From Acidimicrobiaceae bacterium (GTDB taxonomy: Bacteria; Actinomycetota; Acidimicrobiia; Acidimicrobiales; Aldehydirespiratoraceae), in NCBI GenBank assembly GCA_009843915.1, contig VYCM01000098.1, positions 1 through 64,000 on the forward strand: a stretch of DNA of 64,000 nucleotides. Reading direction: 5' to 3'. The notes beneath the pieces were generated by a model. That model made no database searches. It was not told the DNA's origin and saw only the letters and a list, made by a program, of their open reading frames with translations. The position numbers and the translations under genes are program-made. Numbering within the stretch: position 1 is the stretch's first letter; every line of letters begins with the position of its first letter. Shown here piece after piece: positions 19,164 to 27,073 of this stretch.

Positions 19164-20068
19164 ACCCCGCCTCACCCAACATCATGCCGTCGCGGTACCA
19201 CCAGGTGTCGGTGGCCGCGGTCCCGAGCCTGGCGCCGGATGATCTGGTCGCCCGGTTCACCGGTCGGGAGGCCTACTTCCGGACCAGGTTCGTGGTGGCC
19301 CGCCTCGACGGCGATCCCGGCCGCTGCGCGCTGGTGGAGCTAGCCCGCGACGGCAGCGACGAGCTGTTCTCGCCGGCGGCGGCCGCCCGGGTGCTGGCCT
19401 CCGCCGAGGATTGCGCCTACATGAAGGACGACGACGCCGACCTGGGCATCGCTTCCCACCTGGCCCGGCTCGCCCGTCGATGCCCCGACCGGCGCTGCGT
19501 CGTGGTGGAGGGCCGGTACCGCCATGTCAGCTTCCTCCTGAATGCCGCGCCGGTTCAGATCACCGTGGTGGACGTGGTGCCGCCCGAGCCCTCGAAGCTC
19601 GCCGACCAGGTGGCCAGGGTCTTGGACTTCGCCGAGAATCTGCCCCCCATTGCGGTGCAGGAGCGGATCGTCGACAGCCGGGCGCTGGTGACCGAGCCGG
19701 TACCCGAAGGGCTGATCGTCCCGTGCCGGGGCGGCGGGGTCGACATCGAGGGTGTAACGGTGTCGCACCTCGACGAGCGCCCGTCGTTCGCCGGATCGAC
19801 CCTGCTCGGCTGCGAGCGCTCCCAGCAGATCCACCGCTGGTTCTACGGCACCGAGCCGGCCCGGACCATCGACTGGTGCCCGCGCCGCCTGATCGGCGCC
19901 GACGAGTCCGTCGACGGGCTCGTGCTGAGCCGCTGCTGCATGCTGGATGAGGGCCTCGAGCAAGAGGCACGCACGGTGATGGTGCCTTGGGGGGCCACCC
20001 TCATCGAGGTGCATGAGGGCCTCCGCACACTGGCCGGTTCCGGAGACGGCACGTGGACGCGCACCTGA
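19151..20068 (+). CDS. conserved-looking protein of unknown function in the comA/lyase module
   Basis: Intact 305-aa ORF MFDLDPASPNIMPSRYHQVSVAAVPSLAPDDLVARFTGREAYFRTRFVVARL..., overlapping the comA stop and the next gene start. Confidence 0.75.
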   Translation: MFDLDPASPNIMPSRYHQVSVAAVPSLAPDDLVARFTGREAYFRTRFVVARLDGDPGRCALVELARDGSDELFSPAAAARVLASAEDCAYMKDDDADLGIASHLARLARRCPDRRCVVVEGRYRHVSFLLNAAPVQITVVDVVPPEPSKLADQVARVLDFAENLPPIAVQERIVDSRALVTEPVPEGLIVPCRGGGVDIEGVTVSHLDERPSFAGSTLLGCERSQQIHRWFYGTEPARTIDWCPRRLIGADESVDGLVLSRCCMLDEGLEQEARTVMVPWGATLIEVHEGLRTLAGSGDGTWTRT

Positions 20069-21402
20069 TCGATTCAGCCATCTACGGGCACGGCTGGTCG
20101 ACCGCGGAATCGGTGGCCATCTTCAGCGAGCGGGCCCGCCTGGAGAGATGGGTGCACGTGCTGAAGGCCCTCGCAGCCGCCCAGGCCGACCTGGAGATCA
20201 TTCCGGAGGCGTCGGCCCGGGCCATCGACGGCCTCGACGCCCGGAGCCTCGACCCGGCTGCACTGGGCGCCGAGACCAGGCGGACCTCGCACTCCACCAT
20301 CGGGCTGGTGCGCGAGCTCCGGTCCCGCCTGCCTGAGCACGCCCGCGAGCACGTCTACTACGGCGCCACCGTGCAGGACGTGTCCGACACCGCCGCCGCG
20401 TTGGAGATGCGAGACGTCGGGGGGATCGTGTGGCGCGACCTGAGGGCTGTGGAGGGCTCGCTGCTCGATCTGGCCGTGCGCCATCGCGACACGCCCATGC
20501 TGGGCCGCACTCACGGCCAGCCCGGGGCCCCGGTGACCTTCGGCCTAAAGGCCGCGTCGTGGGCCGACGAGACGGCCCGGCACCTGGAGAGGTGGCGCCA
20601 GAGCCGTCCCCGCCTGGTGGTGGGACAGCTGGCCGGCGCGGTCGGGGCCTTGGGCTTCTACGGCGAATTCGGCCTCGGATTGCGCAGACGGTTCTGTGAG
20701 CGCCTCGGTCTCGGCGAGCCGACCATCTCGTGGCTCACCGCCCGGGATCGGATCGCCGACTTCGCCAGCAACGCGGCTCTGGTGTCGGCCACGATGGCCC
20801 GCATGGCCAACGAGGTGTACAACCTCCAGCGGCGCGAGATCGGCGAGGTGGCCGAGGCCGCGTCCGAGGCCACGATGGGCAGCATCACCATGCCCCACAA
20901 GCGCAACCCTGAGCGCAGCGAGCAGATGGTCACGCTGAGCAGGCTGGTGCGATCAGCGGCGGGGGTGCTGACCGAGACCATGGTCGGCGACCACGAGCGC
21001 GACGGCCGCACCTGGAAGACCGAGTGGGTGCTGCTGCCGGAGATTGGCCACTACTTGCTGGCCCAACTGGGCCTGGCCCGCGGCCTCGCGGCGAGCATCG
21101 AGGTGGATGCCGAGGCGATGGCGGCCAACCTGGAGACCATGGGCGACTTCGGGTCCCAGGAACTGCTGAGGCGCCTGTCGGCCCGCCTGGGCAAGCACCG
21201 GGCCAATGACGAGCTCCAGCAGGCCTACCGGACCGCCCGGCTCAGCGGCCGCCCGCTGACGGAGGTCCTGGAGCATGTCGCGTCGCCGGCCGACCTGGAG
21301 GGTCTGGACCGGCCCGAGACCGGCGCAGCCTCGGCGATGGTCGACGCGGTCGTAGCCGCCGCCTCCGGCCGCCGATCCGCCGAGACCGATGAGTGGGCCT
21401 AA
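20053..21402 (+). CDS. aspartase/fumarase-superfamily lyase (adenylosuccinate lyase-like)
   Basis: GRTHGQPGAPVTFGLKAASW and GSITMPHKRNPERSEQ superfamily signatures. Confidence 0.9.
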   Translation: MDAHLIDSAIYGHGWSTAESVAIFSERARLERWVHVLKALAAAQADLEIIPEASARAIDGLDARSLDPAALGAETRRTSHSTIGLVRELRSRLPEHAREHVYYGATVQDVSDTAAALEMRDVGGIVWRDLRAVEGSLLDLAVRHRDTPMLGRTHGQPGAPVTFGLKAASWADETARHLERWRQSRPRLVVGQLAGAVGALGFYGEFGLGLRRRFCERLGLGEPTISWLTARDRIADFASNAALVSATMARMANEVYNLQRREIGEVAEAASEATMGSITMPHKRNPERSEQMVTLSRLVRSAAGVLTETMVGDHERDGRTWKTEWVLLPEIGHYLLAQLGLARGLAASIEVDAEAMAANLETMGDFGSQELLRRLSARLGKHRANDELQQAYRTARLSGRPLTEVLEHVASPADLEGLDRPETGAASAMVDAVVAAASGRRSAETDEWA

Positions 21403-21405
21403 CCG

Positions 21406-22926
21406 GTGAGTGTGGACCCGAAGGGATCAAACCCGGTGCCGCGGCTCGCCGGGCCGTCGTCGGAGGCGCCGGCCCGGGAACTGGTCGACGCCGGGTTCGC
21501 CTGGGAGATCGCCGACGCACCGCTGCTGCACCACGGTCTGAACCTGGCCGACCTGGGTCACGTGCTCGACCTACGGGCCCGGAGCCTCATTCCCGAGCCG
21601 GCCGCGGCCGCGCTGCTGGGCGTGCTGCTGGAAGCCCACCGCACCGACCCCGCCGACTTCCCGTACGACGCCGCCACCGGGGAGGTCTACAACTCGCGGG
21701 AGCGCCACTTCGCGCAACGCATCGGCGACTCCGCCGGGTGGCTCCATGCTGGTCGTCCCCGGCGGGAGGCGGCCCGGGTAGCGCTGAGGCTGCTGCTGCG
21801 GTCCCAGACGGCACACCTCATCGAGGTGGGGGCCGACTTCGCGTCGGCGGCCTCTGCGGTCGCCGCCGACCACGCTGAGACCTTCATGGGCGACCAGACC
21901 TACCTCCAGCAGGCCCAGCCGTCGACATTCGGGCACTACCTCCTCGCGTTCGTTCCACCCGCGCTGCGTGACGGTGAGCGGTTCTCGGCCGCCCTCGACC
22001 AGGTGAACACCAGCCCCGGCGGCGCGGGCTGCGTCAACGGCAGCCGGCTGCTCGACGACAGGGGCGCCATCGCCGACGCGCTCGGGTTCGACGGCGTGAT
22101 CGCCCACACCCGCGACGCCATGTGGCAGACCGACGTCTTCATCGACCTGCTGGCCACTTCGGCCAGCATGATCGCCAACCAGGCCAAGCTGGCCGAGGAC
22201 CTCGAGATCTGGTCCAGCCAGGAGTTCGACTACGTCGACCTGGCCGGACCGTTCACCCGGGCCTCGGTGCTGATGCCCCAGAAGCGCAACCCCTACGCAC
22301 TGTCGATCATCCGGGGAGCCAGCGGGGTGCTGATCGGCCGGATGAGCGGCTTCCTGGCCGTGGTCAAGAGCCCGTCGGCTCGCAGCGACAACCTGATCTT
22401 CGCCTACGGCGAGATCCCCAGGGCCCTCGACTTCACCATTCGGGTGAGCGCCCTCACCACCGGAGTGGTGAGAACCCTGAGCGTCAACGCCGAGCGCATG
22501 TGGTCTGAACTGGAGCGCGGCTTCGCCCAGGCCACCGACCTCGCCGAGTACGTGATGGTGGCCGGCGGCGTCGACTACCGCACGGCCTACAACGTGGTGG
22601 GAAGGACGGTGCGAGCAGCCAGCCGCCAGGGGCTCACCGGCCTCGACATCACACCGCAGATGCTGGACGACGCGGCCTCCGAGGTCTGCGGTCGGCGGCT
22701 CGGGCTCGACCCGGCCGCCCTGGCCGACGCCCTGGACCCGCGCCGTATCGTGGCCACCCGCAGGGCGACTGGCGGAGCGTCCCCCGGCGAGGTCAAGTCG
22801 ATGGCCGAGGAGTTCACCGCCCGGGCCGCCCAGCTGCGGGCCCGGGCCGTCGAGGAGCAGGAGCGCTACGCCCACGCCGAGGAGGCGCTGCTGGCGCAGG
22901 CCCGAACTCTCGCCGGATTGGTGTAA
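21406..22926 (+). CDS. aspartase/fumarase-superfamily lyase (argininosuccinate lyase-like)
   Basis: EVYNSRERHFAQRIG, TYLQQAQPSTFGHYLLAF, ASVLMPQKRNPYALSIIRG. Confidence 0.88.
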   Translation: MSVDPKGSNPVPRLAGPSSEAPARELVDAGFAWEIADAPLLHHGLNLADLGHVLDLRARSLIPEPAAAALLGVLLEAHRTDPADFPYDAATGEVYNSRERHFAQRIGDSAGWLHAGRPRREAARVALRLLLRSQTAHLIEVGADFASAASAVAADHAETFMGDQTYLQQAQPSTFGHYLLAFVPPALRDGERFSAALDQVNTSPGGAGCVNGSRLLDDRGAIADALGFDGVIAHTRDAMWQTDVFIDLLATSASMIANQAKLAEDLEIWSSQEFDYVDLAGPFTRASVLMPQKRNPYALSIIRGASGVLIGRMSGFLAVVKSPSARSDNLIFAYGEIPRALDFTIRVSALTTGVVRTLSVNAERMWSELERGFAQATDLAEYVMVAGGVDYRTAYNVVGRTVRAASRQGLTGLDITPQMLDDAASEVCGRRLGLDPAALADALDPRRIVATRRATGGASPGEVKSMAEEFTARAAQLRARAVEEQERYAHAEEALLAQARTLAGLV

Positions 22927-22943
22927 GGGGCGCTCGCGTTTCT

Positions 22944-22974
22944 CTTGCGACGAGTCGCTGTCTTATAGTTGACA
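22944..22974 (+). promoter_or_regulatory. putative promoter/operator of the nitrile hydratase genes
   Basis: CTTGCGA-N13-TATAGTTGAC, 49 nt upstream of the NHase beta start; near-duplicate of 31066-31096. Confidence 0.55.
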
Positions 22975-23017
22975 CGCCGGGTCAGCGACCGAGGAATCCA
23001 GCAAACGGGAGGCTCCG

Positions 23018-23677
23018 ATGGACGGCATCCACGACATGGGCGGAATGCAGGGCTGGGGCACGGTGGCCATCGACCCCGACGAGCCGGTCTTCCGGGAGCC
23101 CTGGCACGGCCGGGCTTTCGCCATGGGGGCCATGTCGATGGGTCTGTCGGGCACCAACCTCGACGCCTTCCGCCACGGCCTGGAACGCCTGCATCCCTAC
23201 GACTACCTGGTCGACGGCTACTACGGGCGCTGGCTGGCCTGCGCCGAGACGCTGCTGGTCGACAGCGGCGTGCTCGCGCCCGGAGCGGTGGAGGCCAGGG
23301 CCCGGAACCTGACGGGGGAGACGGTCGACGAGCCCGCCGACGTCGAGGAGAACAAGCCCGTCTACGAGCGAGGCGGCGCCGGCTCGCTGCGCGAGATCGA
23401 CGAAGTGCCCGCCTTCTCGCCCGGTGACCGCGTGCGGGCCAAGGACATGCGAACCGGCGGCCACACCCGGATGCCCGGATACATCCGTGGTCGCACCGGC
23501 ACCGTCCGCGCCCTGCGCCCCGCCGCGCTGCTGCCCGACACCAACGCCCACTTCTTGGGCGAGAATCCCCAGCACGTGTACACGGTGGAGTTCGACTCCA
23601 CCGAGCTGTGGGGCCCGGACGCGGAGGCGGCCGCGCTGCGCATTGACCTGTTCGAGAGCTACCTGGAGGCGACCTAG
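23018..23677 (+). CDS. nthB: nitrile hydratase subunit beta
   Basis: MDGIHDMGGMQGWG N-terminus, FSPGDRVRAKDMRTGGHTRMPGYIRGRTGTV, QHVYTVEFDSTELWG. Confidence 0.96.
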   Translation: MDGIHDMGGMQGWGTVAIDPDEPVFREPWHGRAFAMGAMSMGLSGTNLDAFRHGLERLHPYDYLVDGYYGRWLACAETLLVDSGVLAPGAVEARARNLTGETVDEPADVEENKPVYERGGAGSLREIDEVPAFSPGDRVRAKDMRTGGHTRMPGYIRGRTGTVRALRPAALLPDTNAHFLGENPQHVYTVEFDSTELWGPDAEAAALRIDLFESYLEAT

Positions 23678-24274
23678 ATGGCTGACACCAACACCACCGA
23701 CCGGCTCCCGCCCGCGGTGCGGACCGAGGCGCTGGAGTCCCTGCTGACCGAGCGCGGCCTGGTCAAGTCCGAGGTGCTCGACGGCTTCATCAACCGTTTC
23801 GTCAACGACGTCGGCCCCATGAACGGCGCCAAGGTGGTGGCCAAGGCGTGGACCGACCCCGACTACCGCCAGCACCTGCTGGCCGACGGCACCGGCGCCA
23901 TCAAGGAGCTGGGCTTCGCCGGACCCCAGGGCGAGCACATCGTGGTGGTCGAGAACTCCGACGACGTGCACAACGTGGTGGTGTGCACGCTGTGCTCGTG
24001 CTACCCGTGGCCGGTACTGGGCCTGCCGCCGGAGTGGTACAAGGACCCCGCCTACCGCAGTCGCATGGTGCGCGAGCCCCGCACGCTGCTGAGCGAGATG
24101 GGCCTGGACCTCGACGACGATGTGGAGGTCCGGGTGTGGGACTCCAGCGCCGAGAACCGCTACCTGGTCCTTCCCCAGCGCCCCGAGGGCACCGACGATC
24201 TCTCCGAGGAGGAGTTGGCCGCCCTGGTCACCCGGGACGCGATGGTCGGGGTGGCCAAGGTCGGCGCCACCTAG
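23678..24274 (+). CDS. nthA: nitrile hydratase subunit alpha, cobalt type
   Basis: [22 protein letters not shown] metal-binding motif (Thr in VCTLCSC = Co type). Confidence 0.96.
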   Translation: MADTNTTDRLPPAVRTEALESLLTERGLVKSEVLDGFINRFVNDVGPMNGAKVVAKAWTDPDYRQHLLADGTGAIKELGFAGPQGEHIVVVENSDDVHNVVVCTLCSCYPWPVLGLPPEWYKDPAYRSRMVREPRTLLSEMGLDLDDDVEVRVWDSSAENRYLVLPQRPEGTDDLSEEELAALVTRDAMVGVAKVGAT

Positions 24275-24284
24275 CCGGACGCTC

Positions 24285-24650
24285 GTGTCTCTGACGCTCG
24301 ACATCGAGGGGCCGGCCGCCCCTCCCCGGCTCAACGGCGAGTTGGTGTTCGACGAGCCCTGGGAGGGCCGCAGCTTCGCCATGGCCGCGGCTTTGGCCGA
24401 GGGGGGCCACTTCAGCTGGGACGAGTTCCGTGACCACTTGATCGCGGCCATCGCCCGCTGGGAAGCGGACCCCTCCGGCGAGTACCGGTACTACGAGCGC
24501 TGGCAGGAGGCCCTCGAGTCGATCGTCGCCGAACGCGAGATCGTGGCGGGACCCGAGATGGACGAGCTGGCCGCGGCCTACGCAGCCCGCCCGCCCGGCC
24601 ACGATCACGGCGAGAACGACCATCACCACCACGACCACGACCACAGTTGA
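24285..24650 (+). CDS. nitrile hydratase accessory/activator protein with His-rich C-terminus
   Basis: NHase beta N-terminal-like sequence ELVFDEPWEGRSFAMAAALAEGGHFSWDEFRDHL... ending GHDHGENDHHHHDHDHS. Confidence 0.88.
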   Translation: MSLTLDIEGPAAPPRLNGELVFDEPWEGRSFAMAAALAEGGHFSWDEFRDHLIAAIARWEADPSGEYRYYERWQEALESIVAEREIVAGPEMDELAAAYAARPPGHDHGENDHHHHDHDHS

Positions 24651-24658
24651 GGGCGGAT

Positions 24659-24725
24659 TTGACTGACCCTGGTTGAGGGGTTTAGGTTATGAAATAAGTA
24701 TGTCTCATCCGAAATGTCGGGTGAG
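24659..24725 (+). promoter_or_regulatory. promoter (TTGACT-N18-TAGGTT) plus 9-bp inverted repeat operator/hairpin upstream of the AmiS/UreI gene
   Basis: TTGACT 24659-24664, TAGGTT 24683-24688, inverted repeat CTCATCCGA-AATG-TCGGGTGAG 24704-24725 (1 mismatch); same architecture at 31551-31617. Confidence 0.65.
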
Positions 24726-24743
24726 GCCAGCGAAAGGCTTGTC

Positions 24744-25271
24744 ATGCCTCCCATAACCATCGTGTTCATTGCCACCGGCTTGATCGTGTGGCTGAATGCC
24801 CTCTTCTTCCTCGGCGTAGGAGCCGACCAGAAGGAAGGGGGTTCGAATCCGCTCGTCAGCATCGGCAATGCGACCCTGGTCGTGGGCCTGCTGAACCTGG
24901 TCCAGGCCGTCTACATCATGTGGGCCCGTCCCCTGGACGACGCGTCGGTCGTCCTCGCCGGGCTCGTCACGTTCTACGGCCTCTTCTTCGTGGTCCTCGG
25001 CAAGAGCGAGGTCAACGGATGGGACCTGCGGGTAGTGGGGAACCTCGCCGTGCCGACCGCCATCCTCCCGCTGTTCTGGTGGGACTTCTTCTCGGGAAGC
25101 TGGATGTTCCAGTCGATCCTGATCGTCTGGCTGGTCGCCTTCGGATCGGTGGCCCTCACCACCTACGGCAAGCTCGAGGCCAGGCTCCTCGGCCTGGTGC
25201 TCGCCGGAACCGCCATCTACACCTTCTGGGTCCCGGCCCTGATCCTGGCCACGGGCAACGAGATCCCCTAG
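24744..25271 (+). CDS. AmiS/UreI family acid-activated amide/urea channel
   Basis: FFLGVGADQKEGGSNPLVSIGNATLVVGLLNLVQAVYIM, multi-TM; directly downstream of NHase. Confidence 0.85.
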   Translation: MPPITIVFIATGLIVWLNALFFLGVGADQKEGGSNPLVSIGNATLVVGLLNLVQAVYIMWARPLDDASVVLAGLVTFYGLFFVVLGKSEVNGWDLRVVGNLAVPTAILPLFWWDFFSGSWMFQSILIVWLVAFGSVALTTYGKLEARLLGLVLAGTAIYTFWVPALILATGNEIP

Positions 25272-25381
25272 CCGCGCCGGTTGAGCCGAGTCGCCCCGGG
25301 CCCGACCCGGCGGCGGCTCGGTGACCCGCGGCCGGTCAGCCGCCTTCGTGGAACGACCTCCGTCGTGGTAGGAATGGCGCA

Positions 25382-26500
25382 GTGTCGCTGGCCGAGCTCA
25401 TAATCGACCTGCAGTTCAAGGGTCTGAGGATCAACGCTCCCTTCGAGCGCCGGCCCGGCGGGGCCGGCCCCTCGGACGCGGGGATGGTCTGGATCGAGGG
25501 AACCGCGGTGACGGTTCCGGTGGACGCCTCCTTCGTGGCCGACTCCCCCTACACGCTGGAGCCCGAGGACGTCGGCTTCGGCATATACGCCGACGGGATC
25601 CGCCTCGCCGGCGCCGCTCCGGCCGACCGGCCCCGCTTCTACGGCCTGACCACCGACGACGGCGTCCCGTACTGGCACCTTGCCCTGATGCACCTCGACT
25701 CGCTGGCCAGCACCGTCCTGCAGACCTGCGCCTACTGGGGCAACGAGGACCAGTGCCGCTTCTGCGGCATTGGCGTGTCGCTGGCCTCAGGCAGCACTGT
25801 GCTGGTGAAGCGGCCGGCGCAGCTGGCCGAGGTGGCGGTGGCGGCCAAGGAACTGGACGGCGCCGTGGACGTCACGCTGACCACCGGCTCCACTTACGGC
25901 CGCGACAAGGGAGCCCTCTATGTGGCCAGGTGCGGGGAGGCCATGAAGGAGTCCTCGGGCCTCCCGGTCGAGGTGCAGTTCGAGCCGCCCGACGACCTGA
26001 GCGTGATCGACCAGGTCGCCGACCGGGGCATCGACTCGGTGGGGATCCACATCGAGACCTTCGACCCGGCCGTGCTGGAGTGGGTCGCGCCCCCGAAGTA
26101 CCGCACCGGCGTCGAGCGGTACTTCGAGACCTGGGAGTACGCCGTCGAGCGCTTCGGCGAGGGCCAGGTCTCCACTTATGTGATCCTGGGCATGGGCGAG
26201 GACCCGGACCTGATCGTGGAGGGCTGCCGGCGGGCTGCCGACATCGGCGTGTACCCCTTCATCGTGCCGTTGCGGCCCGTGCCCGGCTCCCTCATGGGCG
26301 ACTGGCTGCCCCCGTCCTCCGACTACATGGAGAACGTCGCTCGCAAGGTCGCCCCGTACCTGGTGGAGCGGGGCTTGACCGCGGATCTGGTCGCGGCGGG
26401 CTGCGCACGTTGCCAGGCCTGCTCGCCGGTGGGGGCGATGGAGCGAGAGCTGCAGGCCAACGGCGACCGCAAGCTCATACCGGTGCGAGCGACAGGCTGA
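25382..26500 (+). CDS. MSMEG_0568-type radical SAM protein (NitD-like)
   Basis: ALMHLDSLASTVLQTCAYWGNEDQCRFCGIGVSLASGSTVLVKRPAQLAEV; followed by MSMEG_0567-type GNAT. Confidence 0.85.
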   Translation: MSLAELIIDLQFKGLRINAPFERRPGGAGPSDAGMVWIEGTAVTVPVDASFVADSPYTLEPEDVGFGIYADGIRLAGAAPADRPRFYGLTTDDGVPYWHLALMHLDSLASTVLQTCAYWGNEDQCRFCGIGVSLASGSTVLVKRPAQLAEVAVAAKELDGAVDVTLTTGSTYGRDKGALYVARCGEAMKESSGLPVEVQFEPPDDLSVIDQVADRGIDSVGIHIETFDPAVLEWVAPPKYRTGVERYFETWEYAVERFGEGQVSTYVILGMGEDPDLIVEGCRRAADIGVYPFIVPLRPVPGSLMGDWLPPSSDYMENVARKVAPYLVERGLTADLVAAGCARCQACSPVGAMERELQANGDRKLIPVRATG

Positions 26501-26505
26501 CGCAG

Positions 26506-27060
26506 GTGAGGCCGTCCGAGCGGATCGTGTGCTGGCGGGCTGTCGACCCGTCCGCGAAGAGCTGGCATATGCGTATCCGTCACCGCATCTTCGTCGAGGA
26601 GCAGCGGGTCATTCCCTTCACCGACGTCGACGACTGGGATCGCGATCCCGGCACCGTCCACGTTCTAGCGGGACGGGGATCGGTGGCGATCGGGACTGTG
26701 CGGCTGTACCGCACCGACACGGCCGGCCGCTGGAAGGGTGACCGGCTGGCCGTGCTGCCCGGGCACCGGGCCGGCATCGTGGGCATGCGGCTCGTGCGGT
26801 TCGCGGTCTCCACCGCAGCCGCCGCGGGGGGCGACGTGATGGACGCCTTTGTTCAACTCCAGAACGTCAACTTCTTCGAGCGTCTGGGATGGGAGCACAA
26901 CGGCCCGCCCGTGGCCTACTACGGGCTGCCCCATCAGCCGATGACATTCGAACTTTCCCGCGCCGGCAACCTGGCCGAGAGCGAGATTCCCGACGACGCC
27001 TGCCTGCGCCTGCCCGCGGCCCGCGACGCGCCCAGCGCGCTGCTGGTCACGATGTCCTAG
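26506..27060 (+). CDS. MSMEG_0567/sll0786-type GNAT N-acetyltransferase
   Basis: RHRIFVEEQRVIPFTDVDDWDRD..., GIVGMRLVRFAVSTAAAAGGDVMDAFVQLQNVNFFERLGW. Confidence 0.82.
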   Translation: MRPSERIVCWRAVDPSAKSWHMRIRHRIFVEEQRVIPFTDVDDWDRDPGTVHVLAGRGSVAIGTVRLYRTDTAGRWKGDRLAVLPGHRAGIVGMRLVRFAVSTAAAAGGDVMDAFVQLQNVNFFERLGWEHNGPPVAYYGLPHQPMTFELSRAGNLAESEIPDDACLRLPAARDAPSALLVTMS

Positions 27061-27073
27061 AAAGCCGCAGCGG

